This document shows positions 1 through 9,700 of a stretch of DNA of 24,348 nt, one piece after another; within the stretch, counting starts at the first letter, position 1; each line of letters opens with the position of its first letter. The position numbers were made by a program, and so were the translations under genes. The notes under the pieces were generated by a model, which saw only the letters and a list, made by a program, of their open reading frames with translations, ran no database searches and was not told the origin of the DNA. The stretch is from Candidatus Gastranaerophilales bacterium (GTDB taxonomy: Bacteria > Cyanobacteriota > Vampirovibrionia > Gastranaerophilales > Gastranaerophilaceae), in the NCBI GenBank assembly GCA_900768915.1, contig CAAGEQ010000017.1, positions 1-24,348 of the forward strand, written 5' to 3'.

Positions 1-51
1 CTTATTTACAGATATCCCTAATCTGTATATGTATTCCTTTACTACATGCAT
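1..51 (-). CDS. possible 5' end of a gene running off the left edge
   Basis: An ATG on the minus strand at 51-49 opens a frame of 17 codons that is still open at the window edge (peptide begins MHVVKEYIYRLG). The support is a well-placed promoter just upstream on the same strand: TTGTAA at 111-106, a 16-nt spacer and TATAAT at 89-84, which would start transcription near 77. No Shine-Dalgarno sequence is visible between 77 and 52. The product cannot be recognised from so short a piece, and the frame could be chance. Confidence 0.3.
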   Translation of the reverse strand, partial: MHVVKEYIYRLGISVNK

Positions 52-83
52 GACGGATACTTTTTTCAAAACTTTAGGATTTT

Positions 84-111
84 ATTATAATTTGTTTACA
101 TTTCGTTACAA
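84..111 (-). promoter_or_regulatory. sigma70-type promoter, minus strand
   Basis: Minus strand reads TTGTAA (111-106), a 16-nt spacer, then a perfect TATAAT (89-84). It points to the ATG at 51. A plus-strand TATAAT overlaps it at 86-91, with a weak TTTTCA 17 nt upstream, so the site may fire in both directions. Confidence 0.4.
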
Positions 112-239
112 TAATGAATGAGTATGTTTTTTAGATACACAGTGACGTATTTATTGTTTGTTGTTGAAAACAACGTAATCAAAGAAATGATGAGTAATAA
201 TTGAACAAATAAAACGATTAGAAAACTTTTTCAAAAATA

Positions 240-262
240 AAAACCGACAATTTGTCGGTTTT
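240..262. terminator. rho-independent terminator, probably bidirectional
   Basis: Perfect inverted repeat AAAACCGACAA / TTGTCGGTTTT around a single central T. In practice this gives a 9-bp stem with a small loop. It is flanked by T-rich sequence on the plus side and by an A-rich tract (T-rich on the minus strand) on the left, so it could end transcripts from either side. No plus-strand gene lies immediately to its left, so the plus-strand transcript it would end is unknown. Confidence 0.6.
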
Positions 263-400
263 ACATTTTTACAACTTTTTTAAATTGATTTTAACCTGTA
301 TATATTATATCCATTCACTGACGCACACACTTACAAATGTACACTTTTACCTTCCAAGAATTACGTATTAAATTTATTTTATTTCGAAAAAGAAGAACTT
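263..400. other. intergenic stretch without recognisable features
   Basis: With the terminator at 240-262 and the hairpin at 401-431, this is part of a gene-poor stretch of nearly 400 bp (52-446). It is AT-rich with many stops on both strands. No conserved structure, tRNA or promoter of convincing quality was seen here. Confidence 0.5.
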
Positions 401-431
401 GCCTCCGAACCTATGACGTCATGCCGGAGGC
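401..431 (-). terminator. terminator hairpin after the small gene at 447-683
   Basis: GCCTCCG at 401-407 pairs with CGGAGGC at 425-431. The loop contains a perfect 10-bp palindrome, ATGACGTCAT (413-422). On the minus strand the stem lies 15 nt after the stop codon at 449-447 and is followed by a broken T tract (TTCTTCTTTTTC). This fits intrinsic termination of the minus-strand gene. Confidence 0.55.
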
Positions 432-446
432 ATATTATAGGATTAG

Positions 447-683
447 TTAAACTTCCACGAATAAACGTTGACCAACAATGTTTGGTTTATTGTTGTAGTA
501 ACCTGCAAAATAACCACCACTTACTGGTCTATTTTGTGCGTATCCTGAATAAGATCTCGCATTAACAAACGGATTTCCAAAAGGATTACCGCTAACTGCA
601 CTTGTTTGTGCTGGTGCAACTGCTGCTGCATTGTTTGTGCTTGGAACTAGCACTTTTGTTAGTAAACTCACGATTCCTGCCAT
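447..683 (-). CDS. small hypothetical protein (78 aa)
   Basis: Function not recognised. The chosen start (MAGIVSLL) has GAGG nine nt upstream. An ATG at 698 (MRFDN) with AAAGG four nt upstream and a TTG at 710 (87 aa) are alternatives. The N-terminus is a short hydrophobic segment (IVSLLTKVLV, about residues 3-12), too short and without the n-region or cleavage site of a clear signal peptide. An Ala/Asn/Pro-rich middle with a repeated NPFGNPFVN follows. The C-terminal half is rich in Gly, Tyr and Asn (SGYAQNRPVSGGYFAGYYN) and ends in GQRLFVEV. A promoter-like palindrome upstream and a terminator hairpin just downstream argue for a real monocistronic gene. The composition suggests a low-complexity or surface-associated peptide, but that is a guess. 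Confidence 0.6.
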   Translation of the reverse strand: MAGIVSLLTKVLVPSTNNAAAVAPAQTSAVSGNPFGNPFVNARSYSGYAQNRPVSGGYFAGYYNNKPNIVGQRLFVEV

Positions 684-742
684 ATTATCAAACCTCATCA
701 AACCTTTCAATATGTATTTAATGTTATTTTTTTGAAAGTCAA

Positions 743-763
743 AAATTATAACGGTTATAATTT
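743..763. promoter_or_regulatory. 21-bp perfect palindrome overlapping a -10 element
   Basis: AAATTATAAC-G-GTTATAATTT is a perfect 10-bp inverted repeat around one base. It places TATAAT on both strands (750-745 on the minus strand). It sits about 60 nt upstream of the minus-strand gene at 683-447. It could be that gene's -10 box embedded in a repressor operator, or simply a symmetrical AT-rich promoter. Confidence 0.35.
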
Positions 764-828
764 ACAAAACTTTACATATTATTAAAAAACTCATCTGTAT
801 AGAGGGTATGGCTAATCCTTATTTAATA

Positions 829-1644
829 CTATTTGTTATTTTTTCTATGTTGGTTAATAAAAAATTTACTCATATTATTAGATAGACCAACATTTTGAAT
901 CATTAAATGATATTTTCTTACTTCTGCAATGTTTGATGCTTCATCTAACAAGTTTTTGTTATTGGAACTTGATTGTATTAATTTTTGCTCTTGCTGAGAA
1001 TTTTCGGAATTAGAGTCTTGTTCATTTTTATATTTTTCATCAAGTTTTCTAATAACCATATCTATATCATTATCAGTCATAACTGAATATTTTGAAGCAA
1101 TTTGTCTTACAGGTGTTGCACATGGTAAACTATACAAACATTGAATTGTATAAATATCGTTTTCTGATAGGCTTATAACACCATATTTATGTGGAGAATA
1201 CATAATGTCTGTATCGTAAGGACTATGTCCAAGTCCTAGTGCATGCCCGATTTCGTGTAGTATTGTATGGAAAACTTCGGAACTTGAATTGTATGCTTGA
1301 TGAATTTTTCCATCGGTTAGTCCAATAGATACATCTGCACCGTAAAGTCTTTGTACAGAATCAAAATTATAAGTACAATGACCTAGTGCTTTTCTATCAA
1401 CTCTACGCCAATCTATATTGATTTGAGAGTTTAGCAGATGCTCTACAAGATGAAAGGATACTAAGCCTTCACTAGCTTTTTCCCAAGTTTCTAGTGCTTT
1501 TAATACCATTGTTCTGTATTCAATATCTTGTCCTTGTTTTGAATAAAATTTCATCGGAGCGATATAAACAGCAAGTGGCATTTTTTGCCACCTTAAAAGG
1601 TAACCGTTTTTTACACTTTCATTCAAATATGTTTTTATTTCCAT
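829..1644 (-). CDS. matrixin-like zinc metalloprotease (metzincin, M10-type)
   Basis: 271 aa from the start at MEIKTYL. The zinc-binding metzincin signature HEIGHALGLGH is complete: H130, catalytic E131, H134 and H140. The Met-turn follows at M148 (DIMYSP). The catalytic domain covers about residues 20-173, with an upstream W-x-K-M-P-L-x-V-Y-I strand typical of matrixin-like proteins. The last 100 residues are polar, rich in Ser, Asn, Gln and Lys, and look like a flexible tail. Such enzymes hydrolyse peptide bonds and are usually exported, yet this start gives no signal peptide. A longer reading to 1752 adds a hydrophobic leader, but that is antisense to the ybaB start and lacks a ribosome site. 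No Shine-Dalgarno is visible before MEIK; an AT-rich -10-like box about 10 nt upstream raises a leaderless mRNA. Divergent from ybaB with only 42 bp between starts. Substrate unknown. Confidence 0.85.
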   Translation of the reverse strand: MEIKTYLNESVKNGYLLRWQKMPLAVYIAPMKFYSKQGQDIEYRTMVLKALETWEKASEGLVSFHLVEHLLNSQINIDWRRVDRKALGHCTYNFDSVQRLYGADVSIGLTDGKIHQAYNSSSEVFHTILHEIGHALGLGHSPYDTDIMYSPHKYGVISLSENDIYTIQCLYSLPCATPVRQIASKYSVMTDNDIDMVIRKLDEKYKNEQDSNSENSQQEQKLIQSSSNNKNLLDEASNIAEVRKYHLMIQNVGLSNNMSKFFINQHRKNNK

Positions 1645-1654
1645 ACTTTTATTG

Positions 1655-1660
1655 TATAAT
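1655..1660 (+). promoter_or_regulatory. -10 box for ybaB-recR
   Basis: Perfect TATAAT preceded by TG, 26 nt before the ybaB start. No good -35 is visible. It is followed by the strong ribosome binding site GAGGAGGT at 1671-1678. The same AT-rich stretch supplies minus-strand -10-like sequence for the divergent protease gene, so the two promoters overlap. Confidence 0.5.
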
Positions 1661-1686
1661 AAAAAATACTGAGGAGGTAATTTGGT

Positions 1687-2019
1687 ATGAATATTATGCA
1701 AATGATGCAACAAGCACAAAACATTCAAAAAAAATTGAAAGATGTACAACAAGAACTATCAAATGCTGAAGTTAGTGGTGAATCTTTTGGTGGTGCAGTA
1801 AAAGTTGTGTGTGATGGTCAAGGTAAGTTTAAATCTATTAAACTATCTGCAGAGTTAATTAATCCGGAAAATCCTGAAGCCGTTGATGAAGACACTCTTG
1901 AAACATTAGAAGATGCTATTATCACAGCAATTACTCAAACATCACAAAAAGCTACCTCTGAAATGGAAGAAAAAATTAAGTCAGTAACAGGTGGTATCAG
2001 TATTCCAGGTTTATGTTAG
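1687..2019 (+). CDS. ybaB: nucleoid-associated protein, YbaB/EbfC family
   Basis: 110 aa, normal for the family. It starts MNIMQMMQQAQNIQKKLKDVQQEL, a Met/Gln-rich amphipathic helix. The family core follows: V-x-G-x-S-x-G-G-A-V-K-V-V-C-D-G-Q-G-K-F, then I-K-L-S-A-E-L-I-N-P, an acidic helix and a C-terminal helix of the T-S-E-M-E-E-K-I type ending in a Gly/Pro-rich tail. YbaB proteins are small dimers that bind DNA and help organise the nucleoid. A strong GAGGAGGT lies nine nt upstream of the ATG. The gene is followed directly by recR, the classic ybaB-recR pair. dnaX, which often precedes them, is not present here. Confidence 0.93.
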   Translation: MNIMQMMQQAQNIQKKLKDVQQELSNAEVSGESFGGAVKVVCDGQGKFKSIKLSAELINPENPEAVDEDTLETLEDAIITAITQTSQKATSEMEEKIKSVTGGISIPGLC

Positions 2020-2020
2020 T

Positions 2021-2617
2021 ATGATTTATCCAAAGCCAATAGCAACACTTATCGAACATTTTCAAAAGTTTCCGTCTGTTGGTCCTAAGTCTGCACAAAG
2101 AATGGCTTTTCAGGTGTTGAAAATGCCTTTAGAAGAAGTGAAAAAATTTGCAGATGCGATAATTGATGCTAAAACTCAGACTTGTTCGTGTGAAATATGT
2201 TTTAATTTATCAAATACTAGTCCTTGTGAAATTTGTCAATCTACAAAACGTGATAGGACTACAATTTGTGTTGTTGCAGAAACAAAAGATTTAGTTGCTA
2301 TAGAAAAGACTAATGAATATCATGGTTTATATCACGTATTGCAAGGTCTTATTTCTCCGATGGAAGGTATTGGTGCTGAGGATATTAGAATAAAAGAATT
2401 GTTGAATAGATTAACAGATGATGGAGTTAAAGAAATTATCTTGGCATTAAGTCCATCAGTTGAGGGTGAAGCAACAAGTCTTTATTTAACAAAATTGATA
2501 AAACCGTTCAATTTAAAAATCTCTAGAATTGCTTTTGGTTTACCGGTTGGTGCTGATATTGAATATGCCGACGAGGTTACTATTGCAAAAGCAATTGAGG
2601 GAAGGGTTGAGTTATAA
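2021..2617 (+). CDS. recR: recombination mediator protein RecR
   Basis: 198 aa, the usual length. Domains in order: helix-hairpin-helix at about 10-35 (KFPSVGPKSAQRMAF); a Cys4 zinc finger with C57, C60, C69 and C72; a Toprim domain at about 81-175 with HGLYHVLQGLISPMEGIG and the acidic E148/E150 region; and the conserved C-terminal GLPVGADIEYADEVT segment. RecR works with RecO and RecF to load RecA onto SSB-coated single-stranded DNA at gaps. The start MIYPKP was chosen because it aligns with the normal N-terminus and begins one base after the ybaB stop (TAG-T-ATG), which implies coupled translation. A frame-open GTG-type extension to 1991 inside ybaB adds ten residues unlike the family and was not used. 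No separate Shine-Dalgarno of note. Confidence 0.95.
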   Translation: MIYPKPIATLIEHFQKFPSVGPKSAQRMAFQVLKMPLEEVKKFADAIIDAKTQTCSCEICFNLSNTSPCEICQSTKRDRTTICVVAETKDLVAIEKTNEYHGLYHVLQGLISPMEGIGAEDIRIKELLNRLTDDGVKEIILALSPSVEGEATSLYLTKLIKPFNLKISRIAFGLPVGADIEYADEVTIAKAIEGRVEL

Positions 2618-2667
2618 TTTAGCCGATAGGTGAGTTTAATTATTATTTATACAGATTAAAATTTATT

Positions 2668-3609
2668 ATGACTGATAACATTATAGAAATTAATGATTTA
2701 AGAGTTGAATATACTTCTGCAAAACTTAATGGTAGCAAAAAGGTAAAAGCCGTTAATGGTGTGTCATTAAAGTTGAAAGAGGGTGAAGTCTTTGCAATTG
2801 CAGGTGAATCTGGTTGTGGAAAATCTACTCTTGCAAAAGCAATAACGCATCTTGTTCCTATTAAGTCTGGCGATATTGTGTTTATGGGTAATGATATTCA
2901 TCGTTATGATAAACAGCAACTTAAAGAATATCGAAAAAATGTTCAAATGGTTTTTCAAAACCCATATTCTAGTTTAAATCCCAAAATGACTATTAAACAA
3001 ATTTTATTAGAACCATTAGATATAAATACTAAATTGTCAAAAGATGAAAAATTGGCTCGTGTAATAGAAATTATAGATAAAGTTGGTTTAAATGAAAGTC
3101 AATTAGATTTGTATCCACATGAGTTTTCAGGTGGTCAACGTCAGAGAATAGCAATAGCAAGAGCATTGATTCTTAAACCTAAAGTGATTATTGCTGATGA
3201 ACCAGTTAGTGCATTAGATGCAAGTATTCAAGCACAAATCTTGAATATGTTGAACGATTTGAAAGAAGAATTAAATTTAACATTGTTATTTATATCTCAT
3301 GATTTGAGTGTAATTAAATTTTTATCAGATAAAGTTGCAATTATGTATTTAGGTGAAATTGTTGAAATAGGAACTAAAAATGATATTTTCAATAACCCAA
3401 GGCATCCTTATACAAAAGCATTATTGAATGCAATACCAAAATATGGAAAAAAGACAGAAAAATTATTGTCAGGTGATATTCCAACTGAATTACCAAATGG
3501 TTGCAAGTTTTATTCAAGATGTGAATTTGCTAATTGTGAATGTGAGAAAAATAAAATTGAATTATTAGAGATATCTTCTACCCACAAAGTACGTTGTTGT
3601 AAATTGTAA
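2668..3609 (+). CDS. oligopeptide/dipeptide ABC transporter ATP-binding protein (OppF/DppF type)
   Basis: 313 aa. Walker A GESGCGKS at 46-53, Q-loop Q97 (VFQNPYSSLNP), signature FSGGQRQR at 153-160, Walker B VIIADEP at 173-179 and H-loop H211 are all intact, so it should hydrolyse ATP. The C-terminal oligo-HPY region starts at NPRHPYTKALL. It is followed by a cysteine cluster (C279, C285, C290, C292, C310, C311) like the one that holds an iron-sulfur cluster in some Opp/Dpp ATPases. Such subunits energise peptide import on the cytoplasmic face. No permease, second ATPase or binding protein lies nearby, so partners must be elsewhere or the protein serves a different system. It follows recR by 50 bp without a clear ribosome site. 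No earlier start codon exists in frame in the gap. Confidence 0.9.
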   Translation: MTDNIIEINDLRVEYTSAKLNGSKKVKAVNGVSLKLKEGEVFAIAGESGCGKSTLAKAITHLVPIKSGDIVFMGNDIHRYDKQQLKEYRKNVQMVFQNPYSSLNPKMTIKQILLEPLDINTKLSKDEKLARVIEIIDKVGLNESQLDLYPHEFSGGQRQRIAIARALILKPKVIIADEPVSALDASIQAQILNMLNDLKEELNLTLLFISHDLSVIKFLSDKVAIMYLGEIVEIGTKNDIFNNPRHPYTKALLNAIPKYGKKTEKLLSGDIPTELPNGCKFYSRCEFANCECEKNKIELLEISSTHKVRCCKL

Positions 3610-3644
3610 AAATTACACTTAGTTACAATTTGTAAATAATTTTT
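3601..3644 (+). terminator. possible terminator after the ABC ATPase gene
   Basis: AAATTGTAA at 3601-3609, which includes the stop codon, pairs with TTACAATTT at 3623-3631 over a 13-nt loop. A T-rich stretch ending TTTTT follows. The stem is all A/T except one G-C pair, so it would be weak. Confidence 0.25.
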
Positions 3645-3732
3645 CTGGAAGGTAGCAAAAAGTAGCATTTACATGTGTTAAAGTATTGTATCAACATGTG
3701 TGTGAATGTTATTTTTTATTTAAGGAAGTGCA

Positions 3733-6700
3733 ATGAAAGTTAATTTATTTACTCAAAAACCAACTACATTTAAGGGTGTGCGTGAAGATAGAAATACAAC
3801 AGCCCAACTAAAACAAAACAATGACTATTCTTTAACAGAACCAAATCAACGTCGTATTAACAAGGCTATTGAAAACCTAGCAAAACAACGTGGTGAAGAA
3901 AATATTAAGTTTTTGTTAGATGTTGGCGAAAATATCAAATATCAAACTAATATTGATAATGGAAAAGAAACAAAAAATGAGTGGAAAAATAAGTTAAAAA
4001 ATGCTACCAAAGAATCACTTGCACATTCAAATCCTATTCTTAGAGAAAAATATGAACCTGAAATAAAAAGAGTATTCGATGATAAAAAAGCCTTAAATGT
4101 TGATGAAAAGGCTATCCTTGCTCATAAAAAATCTATTATGAAATATGTTGATATGAGTCAACTAGATGATAATCCAAACGAAAATATCAAAAATCTTGAA
4201 AAGAATATGGATTATTTCATTACATCAACAGAAACTCCAACAAAACAAAAAAGATATGTAATGCAAAAATTAGACTTCTTTATGAGTCCAAATTATAAAA
4301 TTAATCCACAATTAGAAGATAAGAAAACAAAAGTTTTGGCAGAAATGATGAATGACTTAGTAATTAATACACCTGAGTCAAGAATTCCGAATATGAAAGC
4401 CGTAAATCAAAAATCACATGGTATGTGTGCTGCTATTTCTATTGCAAGAAAAGCAGTTGCTTATGAAGATAAACCTAATTACGTTGACGCAATATTATCT
4501 GAGTTAGACAACAAAGATACTATGAAAATTTATGATAGGCAAAATTTAGGTTCTGGAGAAAGAGTTCCTGTTAAGAAAACTTTTGTTGATTTTGATTATG
4601 CACAACAAAAAGGTTATAGAATTATTGATGCATCTACATTGCAATGGATGAATATTGCCGGCATGTATGGTGCAACAAATGAAAACTTACATGATTTTAA
4701 TGCATTTGATAAAAATAATTTTGATGCATTTCATGATGCATTTTTCACTAAGAATTTTGATGATAATGACTTAAAAAGTAAACAATGTTATTATCAAGCA
4801 TTATCAAAAGCAAAAGATGATATTGGCTCAGTTAAATCATCAAAAATTAAATCAGATTTAAGTATTGCTTCTGACAATGCTAATTATGATAAGAATTTGA
4901 AGTTAGTTCAACAATATAATGATTCGTTGAAAAAAGATATTAAATCAATTTTGCCATCAGCAAAGAAAGATGAAATTCAAACTGTTGTATCTGATTTACA
5001 TAAACTTTCTCAACCTGTATCAGAAGATATTGATAAACTTGGTGAAAACTTAAGAGATTATGCATTTATACCAAATGAAGAAACATCTCAAAAACATAAG
5101 AAAATAAGAAATTATTTTATGGATAATTTCGCTAATGGTGTTGATGAAAAGGCTTTAAAAGAACGTACTGATGATTTAATAGATTCAATTGATACAATTG
5201 ATACTTTGGAAAAGAGTTTACATTCTTCAACTCCTCAATCTAAACAAGTTGCTAATGCTAGAAAATTATATGAAGCAGAAGCAATTTATAGAGCAAGTAC
5301 AATTTTAGGATTGTTTGAAAAGGACAATTTAACAGATAATTTAATTAAATATAACATTCCTGATAGAGAAACTCGTATATCTCAGGGTTATGCAACTGTA
5401 ATTGATAGAATACAAAAGAAAGATGATAAAAAATTGATGGCTCATTTCGCAGCAAAATTTGAGGTTGAACCTGATGATAAAGAAGCAATTCTTGAAGGTT
5501 TGAATACTGTAAAAGAAAGTATCGATTATTTATCAACAAAAGGTTTTGATCAATTATATGCACAAATGGGTTATGGTAGTCGTCGTGCAATATTATTGAA
5601 TGAAATAAATGCTAGTGCTGAACAAATTAAATCTGGTGATAAGGATGAATTACGTCATGCTGCCGTTAGTATGAATGTAAAACAAGATAAAAATACAGTT
5701 TTAAAAGAATATGATAAACTTGAAAAAAATATAAATGAACATCCTTCTGATGAAAAAGTTTATGCCGAAGTATTTAACAAATTAGGATTTAAAGATCAAA
5801 GCAATGCTTTTGCTGATATATTTAATTCATTTGTTAAAGAAATAGCAGACAATGATAGTCCAAATTCTCAAGTGTATAAAGCAGCCTTTAAAGAAGCTTC
5901 AGGATTAGCACCTGATACACCTGATGAAGTTGTATTTGATGCTATAAATAAAATTGGTAGTCAATATAATATGATTGCGTCAAATATTGATGTTGCTGCT
6001 GATATGTTGGAAGTTAAAAATGATGACGGAACAAGTTATTTTACGGCTTCAGGTAAAGATTTAATTTTACAAAAATTAGAAAAAGATGGAACTTTGATAC
6101 CAGAAAAAGATATGGCTAAGTTACAAGATAGATTTACTAGAATTGATAAAATTCGTTCACAAGATGAATTCTCTAGCAGACAAGGTAAAATTGCCGATCC
6201 ATCATTGTATAAGTTCTCTGCAGAAGAAAAAGCTGCAATAAAGAAAATTGATAAGAAAGTTAATGCAATGTATTCAGATGTTGTTAGAAACTTGAATTAT
6301 CAATATAAAGATATTAAGAAACCTCTTGAAGATTTAGCAAGAGAAGTTGGTACAAATGAAGGTACTTATTGGGTTTCATCAGAAGGACATAGTGGTTTAT
6401 ATACTGCTCAACAGGTTAAAATCTTTGAACAATTGACTGATAAACCATATTATGAATTGAGTGATTTAAACCGTGCTGTTGATATTATTAAAGACGGTGT
6501 TCATTCAGGTGTATCATCATCAAGTGTATTCCACGATAGAATGGGTGGTCACGCTCAATATGTTGCAGATATTAGAGAAAATGAAAAGAACGGTAAAAAT
6601 ATTCTGTTCCACGATAATACTTGGGGTGCTTCAGAACATGAAAATACATGGATTGATTCTGAAGGCTTGATGAGAACAGACTATAGCGATAGACGTGGTG

Positions 6701-9700
6701 GTGAATTAGGTTACATTACTGATGAAAATTGGAGAAATGGTAACTATGTAGAAAACCTTACTCATAAAAAAGGTCATATTTCACCTGATGATACTAATAG
6801 TAAAATTTATAAGAAAATAAATGGCTCAGGTAGTGAATTTGATTTTCCATTGATGAGTGGAATTATCGTTCAAGGTAAAAATCCTGATTTGAAAGATATT
6901 GCAGGTTCTATTAAAGATGCTATTTATATTCCGGATTCTGTTCATATTGGTAGTTTGGAAAAACAAGCTAACAAGATGACAAAACAGCAAATACAAAAAG
7001 CAATATTTAGAAATGAAAATGCTGCTCAAGGTTATAAAACTAAATTTGACAAAGTTATGAAACGTATTGAAACAAATACTTTCCATAAAGGGATTGACTC
7101 ATTAGAAGATTACAATAAGTTGTCAGAAAATGATTTAGTAAAAGTTTCATTTGAAAAAGCTGCCATTAGAGAATCTTATCCTGATGCAAGTATGTATAAG
7201 GAATTGGCTGGCGTTAGCACAATGAAAGAAGTTAAGAATGTTAAGAAAAAACAAGTAGCAAAAGCAAAAGAAAACTTTAATTATGCATTCGGTAAAAACG
7301 AAGATATCTTATTGTATATGGCATACGAACATGGTAAAGATATGGGTATTGTATTATCAACGGCTTTAAAAGATAACAATATTAAAGTACCTGATGATAA
7401 ATTGCCTGATATTTTAAAGAATGTAGCAATATACGAAAAGGATGAAAAGAAACAGTTTAACGGTAGTATGAAAGATACAATTGATTTTTCTGTAAATAAG
7501 GCTGTTAAACAATTCTCAGAAATTGTTCCTCAAGATAATGAAAATGCTATTAATGCAAAAGAAGAATTTGAAGAAGGTTTAAGAAATTTATTCAATCAAA
7601 ATCTTTATTTTAACAAAGAAGATTTGAAATCTGATTCTGATAGTGCAAAAGGTATAAGAAATTGGATTGATGAAAAATTTAATCCAACAACAGATGATGA
7701 TTTTGTCAAAATTTATAGAAATCTTCAAGATATGAAGAAAGAAGATTTTGATAAAATTACTAGCGATGTTTCTAACAAACAACTTGGTATGAGAGATATT
7801 ACTGGGTATGATATGTTAGTAGGTGTTAAAGCAGCAAATAATGAAGCAGATTCTACATTAAGAAATACATTGTTCTATGATGAATACGTAAAAGATGTGG
7901 ATATGAGTAAAACTCAAACTACATATAAATATGGTAAAACGGAACGTAAGTCACGTGGTGCAATTTATCGTGGGGCTCGTACATTTGATGATTTGTATAG
8001 AACAATGAATTATTCATTGTCTACGTTAGATTATGAAAAAATGTTCAATAAGTATAAAGATGTAAACTTTAGAAACTACAGAGCATTCCCTGCATATCCT
8101 AAAATGAATTTAGATGGTGCTCCTGGTGTTGAAGAAAAGATTCATTCAACTATTGATGTTGTAAATCAAACGATGGCAACTGTTAATGCTGTGAGAAATA
8201 CTGCTTATAGTATAAAATTGACTCATAAACTTGATGATTATAGAAATTCTATTCCTGTTGGTAGAAAATTAACACCAACTGAAAGAAAAACTATAAATAC
8301 AATGGCTGGTGAATTTATTACAAATAATTTCAATGATCCTGATGTACAAAATTCTTTGCAAGCTGCTTATGAAATTGTTTCATTAGATAAAGATGCTGAT
8401 ATTTCATCATATAAAAAGCCTATTGATACAATGCTTAAGGAGATGAAATCTATTGAAAAAATAAATAGTCAAGAACGTTTGAATGAAGTTTCAAAAGCAA
8501 ATTTAGATGCACTTAAAAATTATTTCAACGTGTTATTAGCAACTAATGTTCCTCCAAAATTCCATAAGATAATGAAGGAAGATATTAATAATATGATGAA
8601 TGCTCAATTAAAGAGCAGAGAAGGTTATAGTGCAGATAAGAGAAATAAAAATATCTTAAAATTAGAAGATAAGATTGCAAGTTCTTCTAAGCCAAATAAT
8701 GACAAAAAGGCTCAAACTGATAGTTTGACAAGAATTTATTCTGCAATTACAAAAACTAAACCTTTAAAAGAAAAAGTAAAACCTGAAATGACTAAGTTGT
8801 ATGAAATCAAAAAAGAATACGGCGAAGATTCTCTTGAATATATGGAACAACAAAAAGTTGTTGATACTAAAAAACAAGAATTACAGGCTCAATTAGATAA
8901 GGTTGATAAGGCAACTGATAAGTTTGTTGAAAAATATATTGCAGATGATAAAAAACAATCTGTTAAAGGTGCGTTTAATGAATATATCAATAAATCTGTA
9001 ATTGGTGGTAAAAAACAAGCAGTTAGTGAAGAAATGGCAGATAAAACATTTGAAAAATTTGGTGAAGATTTTGCTAAATATCATTATTCAAAACACCCAA
9101 CTGAAATTTTGAAGAATTTCTTGTTAGCATCTGCTAGTGATTCATCTGACGATAAACTTAAAAATTGCTGTAAACGTCACTTGGAAAATGAATTAGAATT
9201 GGCTAAATTTATTGATATTCAAGATTCATTGATAAATGCTGTAAGTACTGGTAATGCAGCTGAAGTTAAAAATTATTTTGATGAGTTTTATGTTGATATA
9301 TACAATAATGGTGATTCTGTAAGTATGAATTCTGATGAATCTATTGATTATATGATTAGAAACTTGATAATGGAAAATAATAATGACACAGCGAAGATGT
9401 TTGTTGAAAAACTTGGTCTTGGTGACAGAATTATGGACTTAGAACAAAAATTATTAATAGATTTAAAACCAAAAGAAAAAATCGACACTATCGCTGATAT
9501 ATTGAGAAATACTGGAGAATTCTCTACTGTTTCGAATAGAGTAGTTGGTGAATTAGGCAAGAAAATTGATGATTCTGATGATTACGTAAGAGATATTGAA
9601 ATGGCAAAACAAGAACTTATTAAACAAACAAAAGGTTTGAAAAATAAGAAACCTGTCAAAGTAATATTACAATCATTAGATGAAACAAAAGATATAATAG

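Noticed and set aside
1645..1752. N-terminal extension of the metalloprotease with a hydrophobic leader
   Set aside because: It is antisense to the ybaB promoter, ribosome site and first codons; no start signals precede it, and the conserved domain begins after MEIK.
1494..1769. 91-codon plus-strand frame
   Set aside because: Antisense to the metalloprotease and overlapping the ybaB start in another frame; composition is that of a shadow frame.
1991..2020. ten-residue N-terminal extension of RecR
   Set aside because: Lies inside ybaB in another frame, does not resemble the RecR N-terminus, and the ATG at 2021 follows the ybaB stop as in coupled pairs.
3601..3732. Riboswitch or RNA gene before the giant protein gene
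   Set aside because: Only short direct repeats (ACATGTGT twice) and a weak hairpin are present; no known RNA fold could be drawn.
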